This document shows positions 8,816-16,499 of a DNA stretch of 64,000 bases, one piece after another. The stretch is taken from contig NZ_FNUS01000001.1 of the NCBI RefSeq assembly GCF_900108025.1, positions 496,001-560,000 of the forward strand, read 5' to 3'. Every line of letters begins with the position of its first letter. The first letter of the stretch is position 1. Below the pieces are notes generated by a model. The model searched no databases. It saw nothing but the letters and a program-made list of their open reading frames with translations, and was not told the origin of the DNA. A program made the position numbers and the translations under genes. This stretch comes from Halpernia humi. Its GTDB lineage: Bacteria; Bacteroidota; Bacteroidia; Flavobacteriales; Weeksellaceae.

Positions 8816-8852
8816 TTAAAAAACCTTTCAAATTATAAGATCTGAAAGGTTT
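8816..8852 (-). terminator. dnaA terminator
   Basis: AAACCTTTCAGATC and GAAAGGTTT arms form a stem followed on the minus strand by six Ts, just before the phosphatase start. Confidence 0.75.
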
Positions 8853-8886
8853 AATTAGTAATTTTTAAAAGTAAATTAAGGTTAAA

Positions 8887-10341
8887 TTATTTTTTAATTT
8901 TTTCAGTTAATTCCTTTACATATTTCTTTATTTCTTTATCCATTTTTCCCACGTCACGAATTGTATCACACGCATACATCACCGTAGAATGGTCTTTTCC
9001 GCCCATTTCTTCTCCAATTTTAGAAAAGGTTGCGTTGGTAAATTCTTTTGAAAAGTACATGGCTAATTGTCGAGGCAAGGCAATTTCTCTTTTTCTGGTT
9101 TTAGATAAAAGTTGTTCTCTTTTGATGCCAAAATATTCACAAACCACTTCTTGAATGTAAGGAATATTAATGACTTTTTTCTGATTTTTAGATATTTTGC
9201 TAATGGTATCTTTTAGCAATTCTAAACTCAAATCTGATTTATAAATGGTAGAATATGCAATCACAGCATTGATAATACCGATTAATTCTCGAACATTTGT
9301 TTTTGCTTCTGCGGCTAGAAAATCAAGCATATCGTCTGTTAAAACAATTCCGTCGCGGCACAATCGATCCACAATAATTTTTCGACGTGTATCAAAATCA
9401 GGCGATTTTATTTCGGCAGAAAGTCCCCATTTAAAACGAGATACAATTCTCTCTTGAATATCCATAATATCAACAGCCGCCTTATCTGAAGTTAAAATGA
9501 TTTGCTTTCCATTTTGATGCAAAAAATCAAAAATATGGAAGAAACTATCTTGTGTGGCAGATTTACCAGACAAAAACTGAATATCATCAATAATCAGTAC
9601 ATCTACCATTTGGTAGAAATTAGAAAATTCTGTTTGTTTACGGGCTTTTGCAGCAGAAATAAATTGCTGAATAAATTTTTCTGAAGATAAATATAAAACT
9701 ACTTTTTCGGGAAACGAGGCTTTCACTTCTAAACCAATGGCGTGTCCCAAGTGGGTTTTTCCTACACCATAACCGCCGTGTAAAAATAAAGGATTAAAAG
9801 CAGTGGAACCAGGTCTTTTAGCAATTGATTTTGCTACTGTTGCAGCAAATTTGTTACTTTCACCTTCCACATAATTTTCAAAAGAAAATTCGGCTTTTAG
9901 ATTAGAATTAATCTGCACTTTCTTCATTCCAGGTATCGCAAATGGATTTACCAAATTCTCTGAAACCGATGGCGGACGCGTTTGTTGTATTTTTGGAGCC
10001 TCTGTTGTTTTCCCTTTTACGTTACTAATTATTGGTTTTTCCTTTCCTTTTGGTTTATTTTCCATTACAGAATACCAAAGCTTTACGCCTTTCCCAATAT
10101 TTTTTTTGAGTGCGGCCGAAAGAAGTGCTAAATAATTGTCTTCTATATATTCTTTATAAAAATCGCTAGGAACTAAAAGTGTTAAATTAAAATTTTCTAA
10201 AGACAAAGGTTGAACTTTATCAAACAATAAATCGAATGAATTCTCTAATTTTTTCAGGTCATCGTGGTCTTCGGCAGCATTGAGGTTATCCCTCATAAAT
10301 TGAAGGCATTTTTCCCAAATTAAGTCTAAATTTTCATTCAT
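8887..10341 (-). CDS. dnaA: Chromosomal replication initiator protein DnaA
   Basis: DnaA binds DnaA boxes and opens the replication origin. The 484-residue protein shows domain I at the N-terminus, a variable linker (about 100-140), the AAA+ domain with Walker A GGYGVGKTH at 189-197 and Walker B VLIIDDIQ at about 248-255, and the C-terminal helix-turn-helix with the DnaA signature KDHSTVMYACDTI. The gene has its own terminator and a divergent thioesterase upstream. I found no cluster of TTATCCACA-like boxes next to it, so the origin need not be here. Confidence 0.97.
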   Translation of the reverse strand: MNENLDLIWEKCLQFMRDNLNAAEDHDDLKKLENSFDLLFDKVQPLSLENFNLTLLVPSDFYKEYIEDNYLALLSAALKKNIGKGVKLWYSVMENKPKGKEKPIISNVKGKTTEAPKIQQTRPPSVSENLVNPFAIPGMKKVQINSNLKAEFSFENYVEGESNKFAATVAKSIAKRPGSTAFNPLFLHGGYGVGKTHLGHAIGLEVKASFPEKVVLYLSSEKFIQQFISAAKARKQTEFSNFYQMVDVLIIDDIQFLSGKSATQDSFFHIFDFLHQNGKQIILTSDKAAVDIMDIQERIVSRFKWGLSAEIKSPDFDTRRKIIVDRLCRDGIVLTDDMLDFLAAEAKTNVRELIGIINAVIAYSTIYKSDLSLELLKDTISKISKNQKKVINIPYIQEVVCEYFGIKREQLLSKTRKREIALPRQLAMYFSKEFTNATFSKIGEEMGGKDHSTVMYACDTIRDVGKMDKEIKKYVKELTEKIKK

Positions 10342-10421
10342 ATTAGTGTTAAGAAGAAGAAGTTTTTTGATTAATGTTGTAGAAGGACAAATATGGTAAA
10401 AATTATTAATAAAAAAAATTG

Positions 10422-10452
10422 TTGCCCTATTGATTATTAAAAAATATATTTG
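10422..10452 (+). promoter_or_regulatory. Promoter of the thioesterase gene
   Basis: TTG (10422-10424), a 20-base spacer, and TATATTTG (10445-10452) fit the Bacteroidota sigma factor consensus closely. Confidence 0.65.
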
Positions 10453-10475
10453 TATAACTTATTTAAAACTTTAAA

Positions 10476-10886
10476 ATGATACACACAACACACACATTAC
10501 GAGTTCGTTATGCAGAAACAGACCCTATGAAGTACGTCTATTATGGCAATTATGCAACTTACTTTGAAATTGCTAGAGTTGAACTTTTTCGCTCCCTTGG
10601 CCGGTCTTATGAAGAGATCGAAAGGCTCGGATTTTGGTTGCCCGTATCAGAATATCAGATAAAATATTTGAAGCCAGCATTTTATGACGAAGTTTTAGAA
10701 ATCCATACTTTTATTAAAAAAATTCCGGGTGTGAGAATTGAATTTGAGTACGAAATTTATAATGAAAAAAAACAAAAAATAACAACAGCCAAAACCACAC
10801 TTTATTTCTTAAATTCTAAAACAAATAAGATCTGCACTTGCCCCGATTTTTTGATGGAACTAATTTTGCCACATTTTAAAGAATAG
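10476..10886 (+). CDS. Acyl-CoA thioesterase (YbgC/4-hydroxybenzoyl-CoA thioesterase family)
   Basis: A 136-residue hot-dog-fold thioesterase. The catalytic aspartate is Asp16 in RYAETDPMKYVYYGNY, followed by the YFEIARVELFRSLG helix typical of the YbgC group. It hydrolyses acyl-CoA thioesters in the cytoplasm; chain-length preference cannot be read. It is divergent from dnaA, an arrangement I know from other Flavobacteriia, and has a good promoter of its own. Confidence 0.9.
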   Translation: MIHTTHTLRVRYAETDPMKYVYYGNYATYFEIARVELFRSLGRSYEEIERLGFWLPVSEYQIKYLKPAFYDEVLEIHTFIKKIPGVRIEFEYEIYNEKKQKITTAKTTLYFLNSKTNKICTCPDFLMELILPHFKE

Positions 10887-10949
10887 ACTTTAAATTTTAG
10901 AACTGTTAAGGATTAAAGTTTAAAAAAAATCTAAATGCAACCTAATTAA

Positions 10950-11642
10950 TTATAGTTCTACTCCACTTTCTATTTCATAAGGCTCTTTTCCAAATTCGAA
11001 AATTCTGGTATTTTGCGAACCTTCAACTGTAATTGTATTATTCTTTCGCCTTATCCAATTGCCTTCTCGCAAACCAATCACTTTTGTTTCGTTTTGGGTG
11101 AGAAATTCTTTAATTCTGGTTTCCCTTGTTTCTCCATTGTGTTTTAAATCTGGATTTGCATCTAAATAATGTGGATTCAAATTAAAAGGAACCAATTCCA
11201 TACAATTAAAACTTGAAGGATAAACAATCGGCATATCGTTTGTGGTTTTCATATTTATGCCGGCTATATTGCTTCCTGCACTTGTTCCGAGATAAGGTTT
11301 TCCGCCTTCGATGTTATATTTTAAAATCGTCATTAAACCTAGTTCGTGCAATGTTTTTACCAAAAGAAAAGTATTTCCACCGCCTGTGAAATAGGCTTTT
11401 GCTTTATTTACGGCTTCGGTTTTATCTTCAAACTCATGCAATCCTTTTACTTTGATGTTTATTTTTGAAAAATAATCTGCTGCTTTTGAAGTGTAATCTT
11501 CATGTGAAATGCCACCTGGCCGAGCAAATGGAATAAAGAGTATTTCATCAATATTTTGAAATAATTCTTTAATTTCTGCATCCAAATATTCTAAATAATT
11601 TCCACCGTGTAATGTGGAAGTTGAAGCGAGGATTATATTCAT
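10950..11642 (-). CDS. pepE: Dipeptidase E (alpha-aspartyl dipeptidase), peptidase family S51
   Basis: PepE cleaves dipeptides with an N-terminal aspartate. The 230-residue protein has the nucleophile Ser121 in LGTSAGSNI, the His158 region in NPHYLDANPD, and the family's opening MNIILASTSTLHGG. The frame is open 18 codons further (to 11696), but TAAATTTG (11663-11670, minus) matches a -7 box inside that extension, so the start is placed at 11642. It is cytoplasmic, since no signal peptide is visible. Confidence 0.92.
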   Translation of the reverse strand: MNIILASTSTLHGGNYLEYLDAEIKELFQNIDEILFIPFARPGGISHEDYTSKAADYFSKINIKVKGLHEFEDKTEAVNKAKAYFTGGGNTFLLVKTLHELGLMTILKYNIEGGKPYLGTSAGSNIAGINMKTTNDMPIVYPSSFNCMELVPFNLNPHYLDANPDLKHNGETRETRIKEFLTQNETKVIGLREGNWIRRKNNTITVEGSQNTRIFEFGKEPYEIESGVEL

Positions 11643-11662
11643 GTTTTTTAATTTAATAAAAA

Positions 11663-11670
11663 CAAATTTA
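11663..11670 (-). promoter_or_regulatory. -7 promoter box of pepE
   Basis: TAAATTTG, 20 bases before the chosen ATG. A TTTTG lies 25 bases further upstream, slightly wider than usual. Confidence 0.45.
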
Positions 11671-11804
11671 GTTTTTTTGTTTAATTTTTTAAGCACAAAA
11701 AGAACAAAAGTTTTTGGTTTTATTAGTTTAAATTTTTACGTTTTGGAGTGAAAATTATTTCAAAAAAAGCAATTTAGTAATGTGAGTTCGATTATTAAAC
11801 AATT

Positions 11805-11957
11805 TTAAAATATCAATAGGAATGGGCTTTAGCCCATTTTCTAAAATTAAAGTAAAATTGGCTTTAGCCAAAACATATTTTAAGTTTAGGCTAAAGCCGT
11901 TTATTTCGCTAATTTTCACATCGGGCTAAAGCCCGACGCAATTGATAAACATTTTAT
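11805..11957. repeat. Cluster of four GGCTTTAGCC palindromes
   Basis: Palindromic units at 11821-11838, 11858-11871, 11889-11898 and 11921-11936. The first two read GGCTTTAGCC and the last two GGCTAAAGCC, the reverse complement, so the cluster is itself an inverted repeat. The flanks carry ATCAAT and ATTGAT in mirror positions. This resembles REP/BIME clusters. Confidence 0.75.
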
Positions 11958-11967
11958 GAATTGAATG

Positions 11968-12202
11968 TTAGTGAAAACTGTTGTGCATATAGAAAAATAT
12001 TAAATGCAAAGGCGCAAATAACTTATTTTCCGATATTTACGTTTGTATGGCGCAATGTTTTAACTTCGTTAAAAGATGAAAATCTTTAATTTTCTTGCGC
12101 CTTATAACCATTTTTATAATAACTAAGTTCTTGCGCCTTTTCGTTTAACTTGATTTACAGTTAATTATGCAACTTGTCTAAATGCACAACAGGTTTAGTG
12201 AA
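11968..12202. mobile_element. MITE-like element with 13-bp terminal repeats and 8-bp target duplication
   Basis: Terminal repeats AACTGTTGTGCAT (11976-11988) and ATGCACAACAGGT (12182-12194) are inverted copies with one mismatch. Both ends are bordered by the direct repeat TTAGTGAA (11968-11975 and 12195-12202). The 219-bp interior has no transposase. The transposase family that would mobilise it cannot be named from the sequence. Confidence 0.7.
12003..12148. repeat. ORF-less GGCGCAA element nested in the MITE
   Basis: Left end GCAAAGGCGCAA (12006-12017) and an inner GGCGCAA; right part with a hairpin GAAAATC-TTT-AATTTTC (12078-12094), TTGCGCCTTA (12095-12104) and TTGCGCCTTTTCGTTTAA. This is the same end structure as the GxxExxY elements at 44.4 and 50.8 kb, without a gene. 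Confidence 0.65.
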
Positions 12203-12317
12203 TTATATTTTAAATAACAATCGACCTTAGGTTATTTCCATTTTTAAATACTAAAATGTTGTTTTATTATGGTTTGGCGAAAAATTGTCTGTTGGAAGAA
12301 AAAAAGTATCTTCGAAA

Positions 12318-12428
12318 TAGCCCCGATGGAAACGGAAATCCTTTTTCTTTTTTTTCTTGAAAAAAAGAAAAAGATTGTAGTGAACAGCGGGACAAATTTT
12401 GAAACAATAAAACAAACTTGTTGCTCCT
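12318..12428 (+). repeat. Structured repeat TAGCC...CGGGAC...TTGCTCCTA, copy A
   Basis: It starts TAGCCCCGATGGAAACGG and continues with AATCCTTTTTC, a long A/T hairpin, AAAAAGATTGTAGTG, AGCGGGAC, and ends TTGCTCCTA. Copies B (34059-34181) and C (29019-29085) follow the same plan. Its terminal TTG is placed as the -33 element of the tal promoter. Confidence 0.65.
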
Positions 12429-12448
12429 AAAAAATTGAATTATCTTTG
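12421..12448 (+). promoter_or_regulatory. Promoter of tal
   Basis: TTG (12421-12423), 17-base spacer, TATCTTTG (12441-12448). The TTG is the last part of repeat copy A. Confidence 0.6.
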
Positions 12449-12466
12449 CTAAAATCAAAATTATAT

Positions 12467-13120
12467 ATGAAATTTTTTATTGACACAGCAAATTTAGACC
12501 AAATAAGAGAAGCGCAAGATTTGGGCATTTTGGATGGCGTAACGACCAATCCTTCGCTTATGGCAAAAGAAGGAATCAGCGGAAAAGACGCGATAAACGC
12601 ACATTACAAAACAATTTGCGACATTGTAGATGGCGATATTTCTGCCGAAGTTCTTTCTACAACTTATGAAGAAATGATTGCTGAAGGTGAAGAATTGGCG
12701 AAAATTCATGAAAATATTGTGGTAAAAATCCCAATGATAAAAGATGGCGTGAAGGCCTTGAAATATTTTTCTGATAAGGGTATAAAAACCAATTGCACCT
12801 TGATTTTTTCTGCCGGACAAGCGCTTTTGGCCGCAAAAGCAGGCGCAAATTACGTGTCGCCGTTTTTGGGAAGATTGGATGATATTTCTGTGGATGGACT
12901 AAATTTAATTGAAGAAATCCGTATGATTTTTGATAATTACGATTATGATTGCGAAATTCTTGCAGCGTCTATTCGTTCGCCAATGCACATTATCAATTGT
13001 GCGAAAATTGGTGCAGATGTGATTACTTCTCCTCTAGCCTCGATTTTAAATTTATTAAATCACCCTTTGACGGATAAAGGTTTGGCGCAGTTTGTGGCAG
13101 ATGCGGAGAAAATGAAGTAG
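12467..13120 (+). CDS. tal: Transaldolase, small (FSA/TalC-like) type
   Basis: A 217-residue protein of the short transaldolase/fructose-6-phosphate aldolase subfamily, which moves a dihydroxyacetone unit in the non-oxidative pentose phosphate pathway. The opening [10 protein letters not shown] and [11 protein letters not shown] are typical, and the Schiff-base lysine is Lys87 in VVKIPM. An in-frame TTG seven codons upstream is rejected because it overlaps the -7 box. Transaldolase and fructose-6-phosphate aldolase activities are hard to tell apart by sequence. Confidence 0.93.
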   Translation: MKFFIDTANLDQIREAQDLGILDGVTTNPSLMAKEGISGKDAINAHYKTICDIVDGDISAEVLSTTYEEMIAEGEELAKIHENIVVKIPMIKDGVKALKYFSDKGIKTNCTLIFSAGQALLAAKAGANYVSPFLGRLDDISVDGLNLIEEIRMIFDNYDYDCEILAASIRSPMHIINCAKIGADVITSPLASILNLLNHPLTDKGLAQFVADAEKMK

Positions 13121-13161
13121 TTTTTTAGACGAATCGATAGAAGACGGATAGAAAATAGACT

Positions 13162-13200
13162 AAAAAAAATCCTGAAAATTGAGTTTTCAGGATTTTTTTT
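13162..13200. terminator. Bidirectional terminator between tal and the M56 gene
   Basis: ATCCTGAAAA and TTTTCAGGAT arms with flanking A- and T-runs. The same stem core is used at 25832 and, with one change, at 38653. Confidence 0.88.
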
Positions 13201-13215
13201 AAATTTCGAATAAGA

Positions 13216-14910
13216 TTATTTTGTAAAAATATGTACTTTTTTATATTGATAGCCATTGTTGGTAGCGTTCGAAATTTCAATTTTTTTAATGTCTTTTAAT
13301 TTAATTGATTTTGCAGTTTTCTCATCCGAAAGATTTCCGTTGATGTAAATTTTTGCGTCTTTTAAATTCTGATCCGAAACTGCTTGTTTATTTCCATCAA
13401 CTTCAGATTCTGGCGTGAAAGTGCTTTTTGCTGTGAATTTATTTTGTGGTGGTGTGATATCATGCGCGTCAATATTAATTATCCAAGGGTCGTCATCAAC
13501 CTTTTTACCATTGGTTTCAATTCGTACTTCATCCTTTCCTCCTGTTTTACTTTTAATGATGTTTATTGATTTAATATTAAATTTATTTAAATCTTTCATT
13601 GCGATTTTATCATTTTCTACGCCATCAATGAAAATTATAGGTTTGGTTTTAGTATTAATACTTTGAAAAGAGAAGTTTTGTGCGTTTCTAATTTCGTCTT
13701 TCGCGGTCTTATCTTGGTCAATTCGGGAAATTTTTGCATTTTTCTGCGCTTGAATTTGATCAATTCTTGCTTTTTCTTGCGCTATTTTGGCTTTTTTTGC
13801 TTCTTTTCGCGCTTGAGTTTCAATAAATTTTGCCTGTTTAGCATCTAAAACTGCTTGTTCGGCATCTTTTCTAGCCTGCTCTGCATCTAATTTTGCCTGA
13901 TGTGCTGCTTGAGAATCATAAAATCTTTCTGGATGTTCTGAATATTCTTTAGTCGCATCTTTTCCGCGGGCAACTGTATCTTTTTTAATTGTATCTTTTT
14001 TTATTGAAGAAACAATTAATGAGATTTTTTGGTTATTTTTCTTAATCTCTCTATTTTCCGCTTTCACCATATAGGCAAAAACAAGACTGAAAAGCAATGG
14101 TAAAGCCAAAACTTTACGGAAATAACTGAATTTTGTATTTGATTTTTTTAACATTGTAATTCTTTTTTTAAGGTTTGAATTTAGAAACGGGCTTGTTCCC
14201 GCTAAAGTAATTCCGGAAAAATGCGTCTCCAAAAGCATCTGCGCAAATGCTTTGGTGTCAGAGTTTTTCAAGGCTTTTTTATCTGCCAAATATTCGTGGA
14301 TGAGATTAATCTCTTTTTTAATTAAATAAAAAATGGGATTAAACCAGAAAATAGCAGTTAAAATTTCAACAAATATTTTATCGTAAGTGTGTTTTTGCTC
14401 GATATGAACCATTTCGTGCTTTAAGATTTGTTTTCCTAATTCTGATTGTATCAAAATGCTTTTTTTCCAAAATAAATTCCGAAAAAATGAAAATGGCGCG
14501 TGCTCTAAATTGGTATTATAAAAGGAAATTCCTTCAAATTGTTCCTCTGGATATTGCTTTTTGATTTTTTTAATTTTAATTAAACCCAAAATAAATTTCA
14601 GGATAAAAAAGATAGAAACCAAGACAAAAATTGTAAAAATAATTCTATAAATAGTGAAATCATCGCTTGAAGTTTTAGAAGAGTTTTCAGATTGAAGTAG
14701 TTGCAATAAATCGTAAATGTTTTGGTTTACATTTACCGTAAATGTGCTGACTTTCAAAAAAGGCAGTAGCAAACTCACGGCTAAAGTTGCAAGCAAATAA
14801 AAGCGGTTGTAATGGTGAAAAGTTTTGTCTTTCAAGAATAAACGGTAATACAAAAACATCACGCCAGAGCATAAAATAAGCTTTAAAAGGTAATTTAGTA
14901 GATTTTCCAT
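13216..14910 (-). CDS. BlaR1-type M56 family metallopeptidase
   Basis: A 564-residue membrane protein that by family precedent senses an envelope signal and destroys its BlaI-type repressor. N-terminal membrane segments lie at about 8-23, 36-52 and 88-112, then the zinc motif HEMVH at 165-169 with a further glutamate in the NLIHEYLAD region (about 203-210), and another membrane segment near 267-282. Residues about 335-410 are an alanine/lysine/glutamine-rich coiled coil, and the C-terminus carries two repeats of a small fold resembling the TonB plug sequences found in Bacteroidota M56 proteins. No penicillin-binding sensor domain is visible. Its start overlaps the blaI-like stop by one base. 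Confidence 0.9.
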   Translation of the reverse strand: MENLLNYLLKLILCSGVMFLYYRLFLKDKTFHHYNRFYLLATLAVSLLLPFLKVSTFTVNVNQNIYDLLQLLQSENSSKTSSDDFTIYRIIFTIFVLVSIFFILKFILGLIKIKKIKKQYPEEQFEGISFYNTNLEHAPFSFFRNLFWKKSILIQSELGKQILKHEMVHIEQKHTYDKIFVEILTAIFWFNPIFYLIKKEINLIHEYLADKKALKNSDTKAFAQMLLETHFSGITLAGTSPFLNSNLKKRITMLKKSNTKFSYFRKVLALPLLFSLVFAYMVKAENREIKKNNQKISLIVSSIKKDTIKKDTVARGKDATKEYSEHPERFYDSQAAHQAKLDAEQARKDAEQAVLDAKQAKFIETQARKEAKKAKIAQEKARIDQIQAQKNAKISRIDQDKTAKDEIRNAQNFSFQSINTKTKPIIFIDGVENDKIAMKDLNKFNIKSINIIKSKTGGKDEVRIETNGKKVDDDPWIINIDAHDITPPQNKFTAKSTFTPESEVDGNKQAVSDQNLKDAKIYINGNLSDEKTAKSIKLKDIKKIEISNATNNGYQYKKVHIFTK

Positions 14911-15275
14911 TAGTCTTTGTTTTTAAGTTCGTTTAAAAGAAATTCTAAATCCTCAATGCTCATTTCATTTCTATCGACCAAAAACGACACGGCATTTTTG
15001 TAAGATCCATCAAAATAATTTGTAATAAGTTGATTGATAGATTTTCCGCTGTACTGCGCTTTTGAAATTTTTGGAAAATATTCGTGCTGTCTTCCGAACA
15101 CTTTATAATCTACAAAATCTTTTTCTTGCAAGACTTTTAAAATTGTAGAAACTGTGTTGGTGTGAGGTTTTGGTTCTGGGAACTGTTCTAAAATATCTTT
15201 TAGAAAGGCTTTTTTTAAGTCCCACAGAAATTGCATGACCTGCTCTTCTGCTTTTGTTAAACTTTGAATTTTCAT
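14910..15275 (-). CDS. BlaI/MecI/CopY family transcriptional repressor
   Basis: A 121-residue winged-helix repressor. The HTH lies in the first 70 residues (KAEEQVMQFLWDLKKAFLKD, TVSTILKVLQEKDFVDYKV), with a C-terminal dimerisation region that M56 partners cleave in known systems. It is translationally coupled (TAATG) to the M56 gene. A perfect palindrome abutting its own promoter suggests autoregulation, and the same operator lies before the GLPGLI genes. Confidence 0.92.
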   Translation of the reverse strand: MKIQSLTKAEEQVMQFLWDLKKAFLKDILEQFPEPKPHTNTVSTILKVLQEKDFVDYKVFGRQHEYFPKISKAQYSGKSINQLITNYFDGSYKNAVSFLVDRNEMSIEDLEFLLNELKNKD

Positions 15276-15345
15276 AAGTAGATTTTTATTTTTTTAAAGT
15301 CATATTTTATCGCCTTAATTTTCATTTGTGTTGTAATGGCGATTT
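15276..15345 (-). promoter_or_regulatory. Leader element, copy 3 (upstream of the blaI-like gene)
   Basis: On the minus strand ATCGCC (from 15343) and GGCGAT (ending at 15309) flank a 23-base loop, then comes ATATGACTTTAAAAAAATAA and a total of 33 bases to the ATG, exactly the spacing of copy 1. It lacks the 14-base TTTGCAAA part of the loop. Confidence 0.6.
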
Positions 15346-15347
15346 TA

Positions 15348-15369
15348 TATCACTATTTATTTAGTGATA
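15348..15369. promoter_or_regulatory. Operator of the blaI-M56 operon
   Basis: Perfect palindrome TATCACTA-N6-TAGTGATA. It directly follows (in transcription direction) the -7 box and would cover the transcription start. Confidence 0.75.
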
Positions 15370-15402
15370 CAAATATAGAACTAAAATTTTAACTTACAAC
15401 TA
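15370..15402 (-). promoter_or_regulatory. Promoter of the blaI-M56 operon
   Basis: On the minus strand TTG, a 19-base spacer, and TATATTTG (15370-15377), touching the operator with no gap. Confidence 0.65.
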
Positions 15403-15623
15403 TTTTTATAGTTATAATTAAATTTGTTTTTAACTTGTTGATTATTAATATAAAAATTTGTATTTAAATAAAGATTAACTAAAGAATTATACGTTTAATC
15501 TTAAAATGCTGTATTTTAAAATTTAAAAAAATAATCAAAAGGAAAAATTGTTTGAGATTTTGAAAGAACGTTGTTTAGAATTAAAGTTGGGAAGTGAAAA
15601 TAAAACTAGGCTTTTTTTTAATT

Positions 15624-16490
15624 CTATTTCAACATATCGAATTCGAGAAAATTATTGTCTTTTTCTATCTTATCTTTTGCCGCATCTTCAGTTTTTTTTA
15701 GCATTTCAGCATTAGAATATACTTTGCCGCTTCCGTCTTTCATGGTAATTTTAGTATCTGGATTGGCGAGTAGCAATCTAAAATTTTTCGCAGGATCTTG
15801 TCTATATGCTAAAATTGCTTTTTTATATTGTTTTTCATTGATACTAATTAATGGATTAAAATGGACTTTTTCAGCATAACTTTTCCAAATATCATCAGAA
15901 TTTAAGTTTTTCACACCTTTTAATTCCATACTATGAGAATTGGTTTCATCAGATATTTTTACAATTAAACCTGGTAAACCATGAAATTTATAAGGTCCAT
16001 CTGGAAATGGAATTTCGGTACTAAACCAAGCTATCCATTTTCTGCCATACATTTCTAAACTTGCCTTTTGCGCTTCCCAATTACCAATTTTTTGTTTATC
16101 TGGAAGAATTTTCCAATTCATTTCTCGGTCGTCACTCACTTTATAATCATTACTTTCAATACTATGAAAAGACGAAATTTTATATTCCGGATAAGATTTT
16201 TCTACCACATATTTCACTTTTCCAGAAATGCCAGTTTCAGGAATTATAAAATTATTAGAATGTTTCGCCTGCTGTTCTTCAAAAGCCGCCTGAGCAATAG
16301 AATCTGAGACGAATACATTTCTACTGTAATATTTAGAACCTTTTTCAGCAATATCGAGATACATTTGTTCGGGCGTCACTTTGTCTTTTTGGGTAGAATC
16401 TGAGACGAATTTGTAATCGTAAATAAAGCGTTTATTTTGGCTAAAAAATAAAGAAGAAACAAGAACGAAAGTAAAAAGCAGGTATTTCAT
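15624..16490 (-). CDS. GLPGLI family secreted protein (second of pair)
   Basis: A 288-residue protein with an N-terminal signal peptide (KYLLFTFVLVSSLFFSQ) and the family motif FHGLPGLIVKI around residue 180. GLPGLI proteins are restricted mainly to Bacteroidota; their function is unknown and they are thought to be periplasmic or surface-exposed. It starts 9 bases after the upstream paralogue, so the two are one operon, and both share the layout DSTQ...MYLDIAEKGSKYYSR. Their shared operator suggests control by the BlaI-type repressor next door. Confidence 0.88.
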   Translation of the reverse strand: MKYLLFTFVLVSSLFFSQNKRFIYDYKFVSDSTQKDKVTPEQMYLDIAEKGSKYYSRNVFVSDSIAQAAFEEQQAKHSNNFIIPETGISGKVKYVVEKSYPEYKISSFHSIESNDYKVSDDREMNWKILPDKQKIGNWEAQKASLEMYGRKWIAWFSTEIPFPDGPYKFHGLPGLIVKISDETNSHSMELKGVKNLNSDDIWKSYAEKVHFNPLISINEKQYKKAILAYRQDPAKNFRLLLANPDTKITMKDGSGKVYSNAEMLKKTEDAAKDKIEKDNNFLEFDMLK

Positions 16491-16499
16491 AGATTAAAT

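Larger units (their letters stand above)
11643..12466. other. Gene-free region filled with repeats
   Basis: About 820 bases between pepE and the transaldolase gene hold no credible gene. In order they contain the pepE promoter, a cluster of four GGCTTTAGCC palindromes, a MITE-like element with an inner GGCGCAA repeat pair, a structured repeat (copy A) and the tal promoter. Each is listed separately. Confidence 0.8.

Noticed and set aside
8829-8831. TTG start extending the LMW phosphatase by nine codons
   Set aside because: The codon lies in the stem of the dnaA terminator and the added residues are not family-like.
12446-12448. TTG start extending transaldolase by seven codons
   Set aside because: It overlaps the -7 promoter box; the family starts at MKFFIDTAN.
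14000-15275. Beta-lactam resistance locus suggested by the BlaI/BlaR1 similarity
   Set aside because: The M56 protein lacks a visible penicillin-binding sensor domain and no beta-lactamase gene is nearby.
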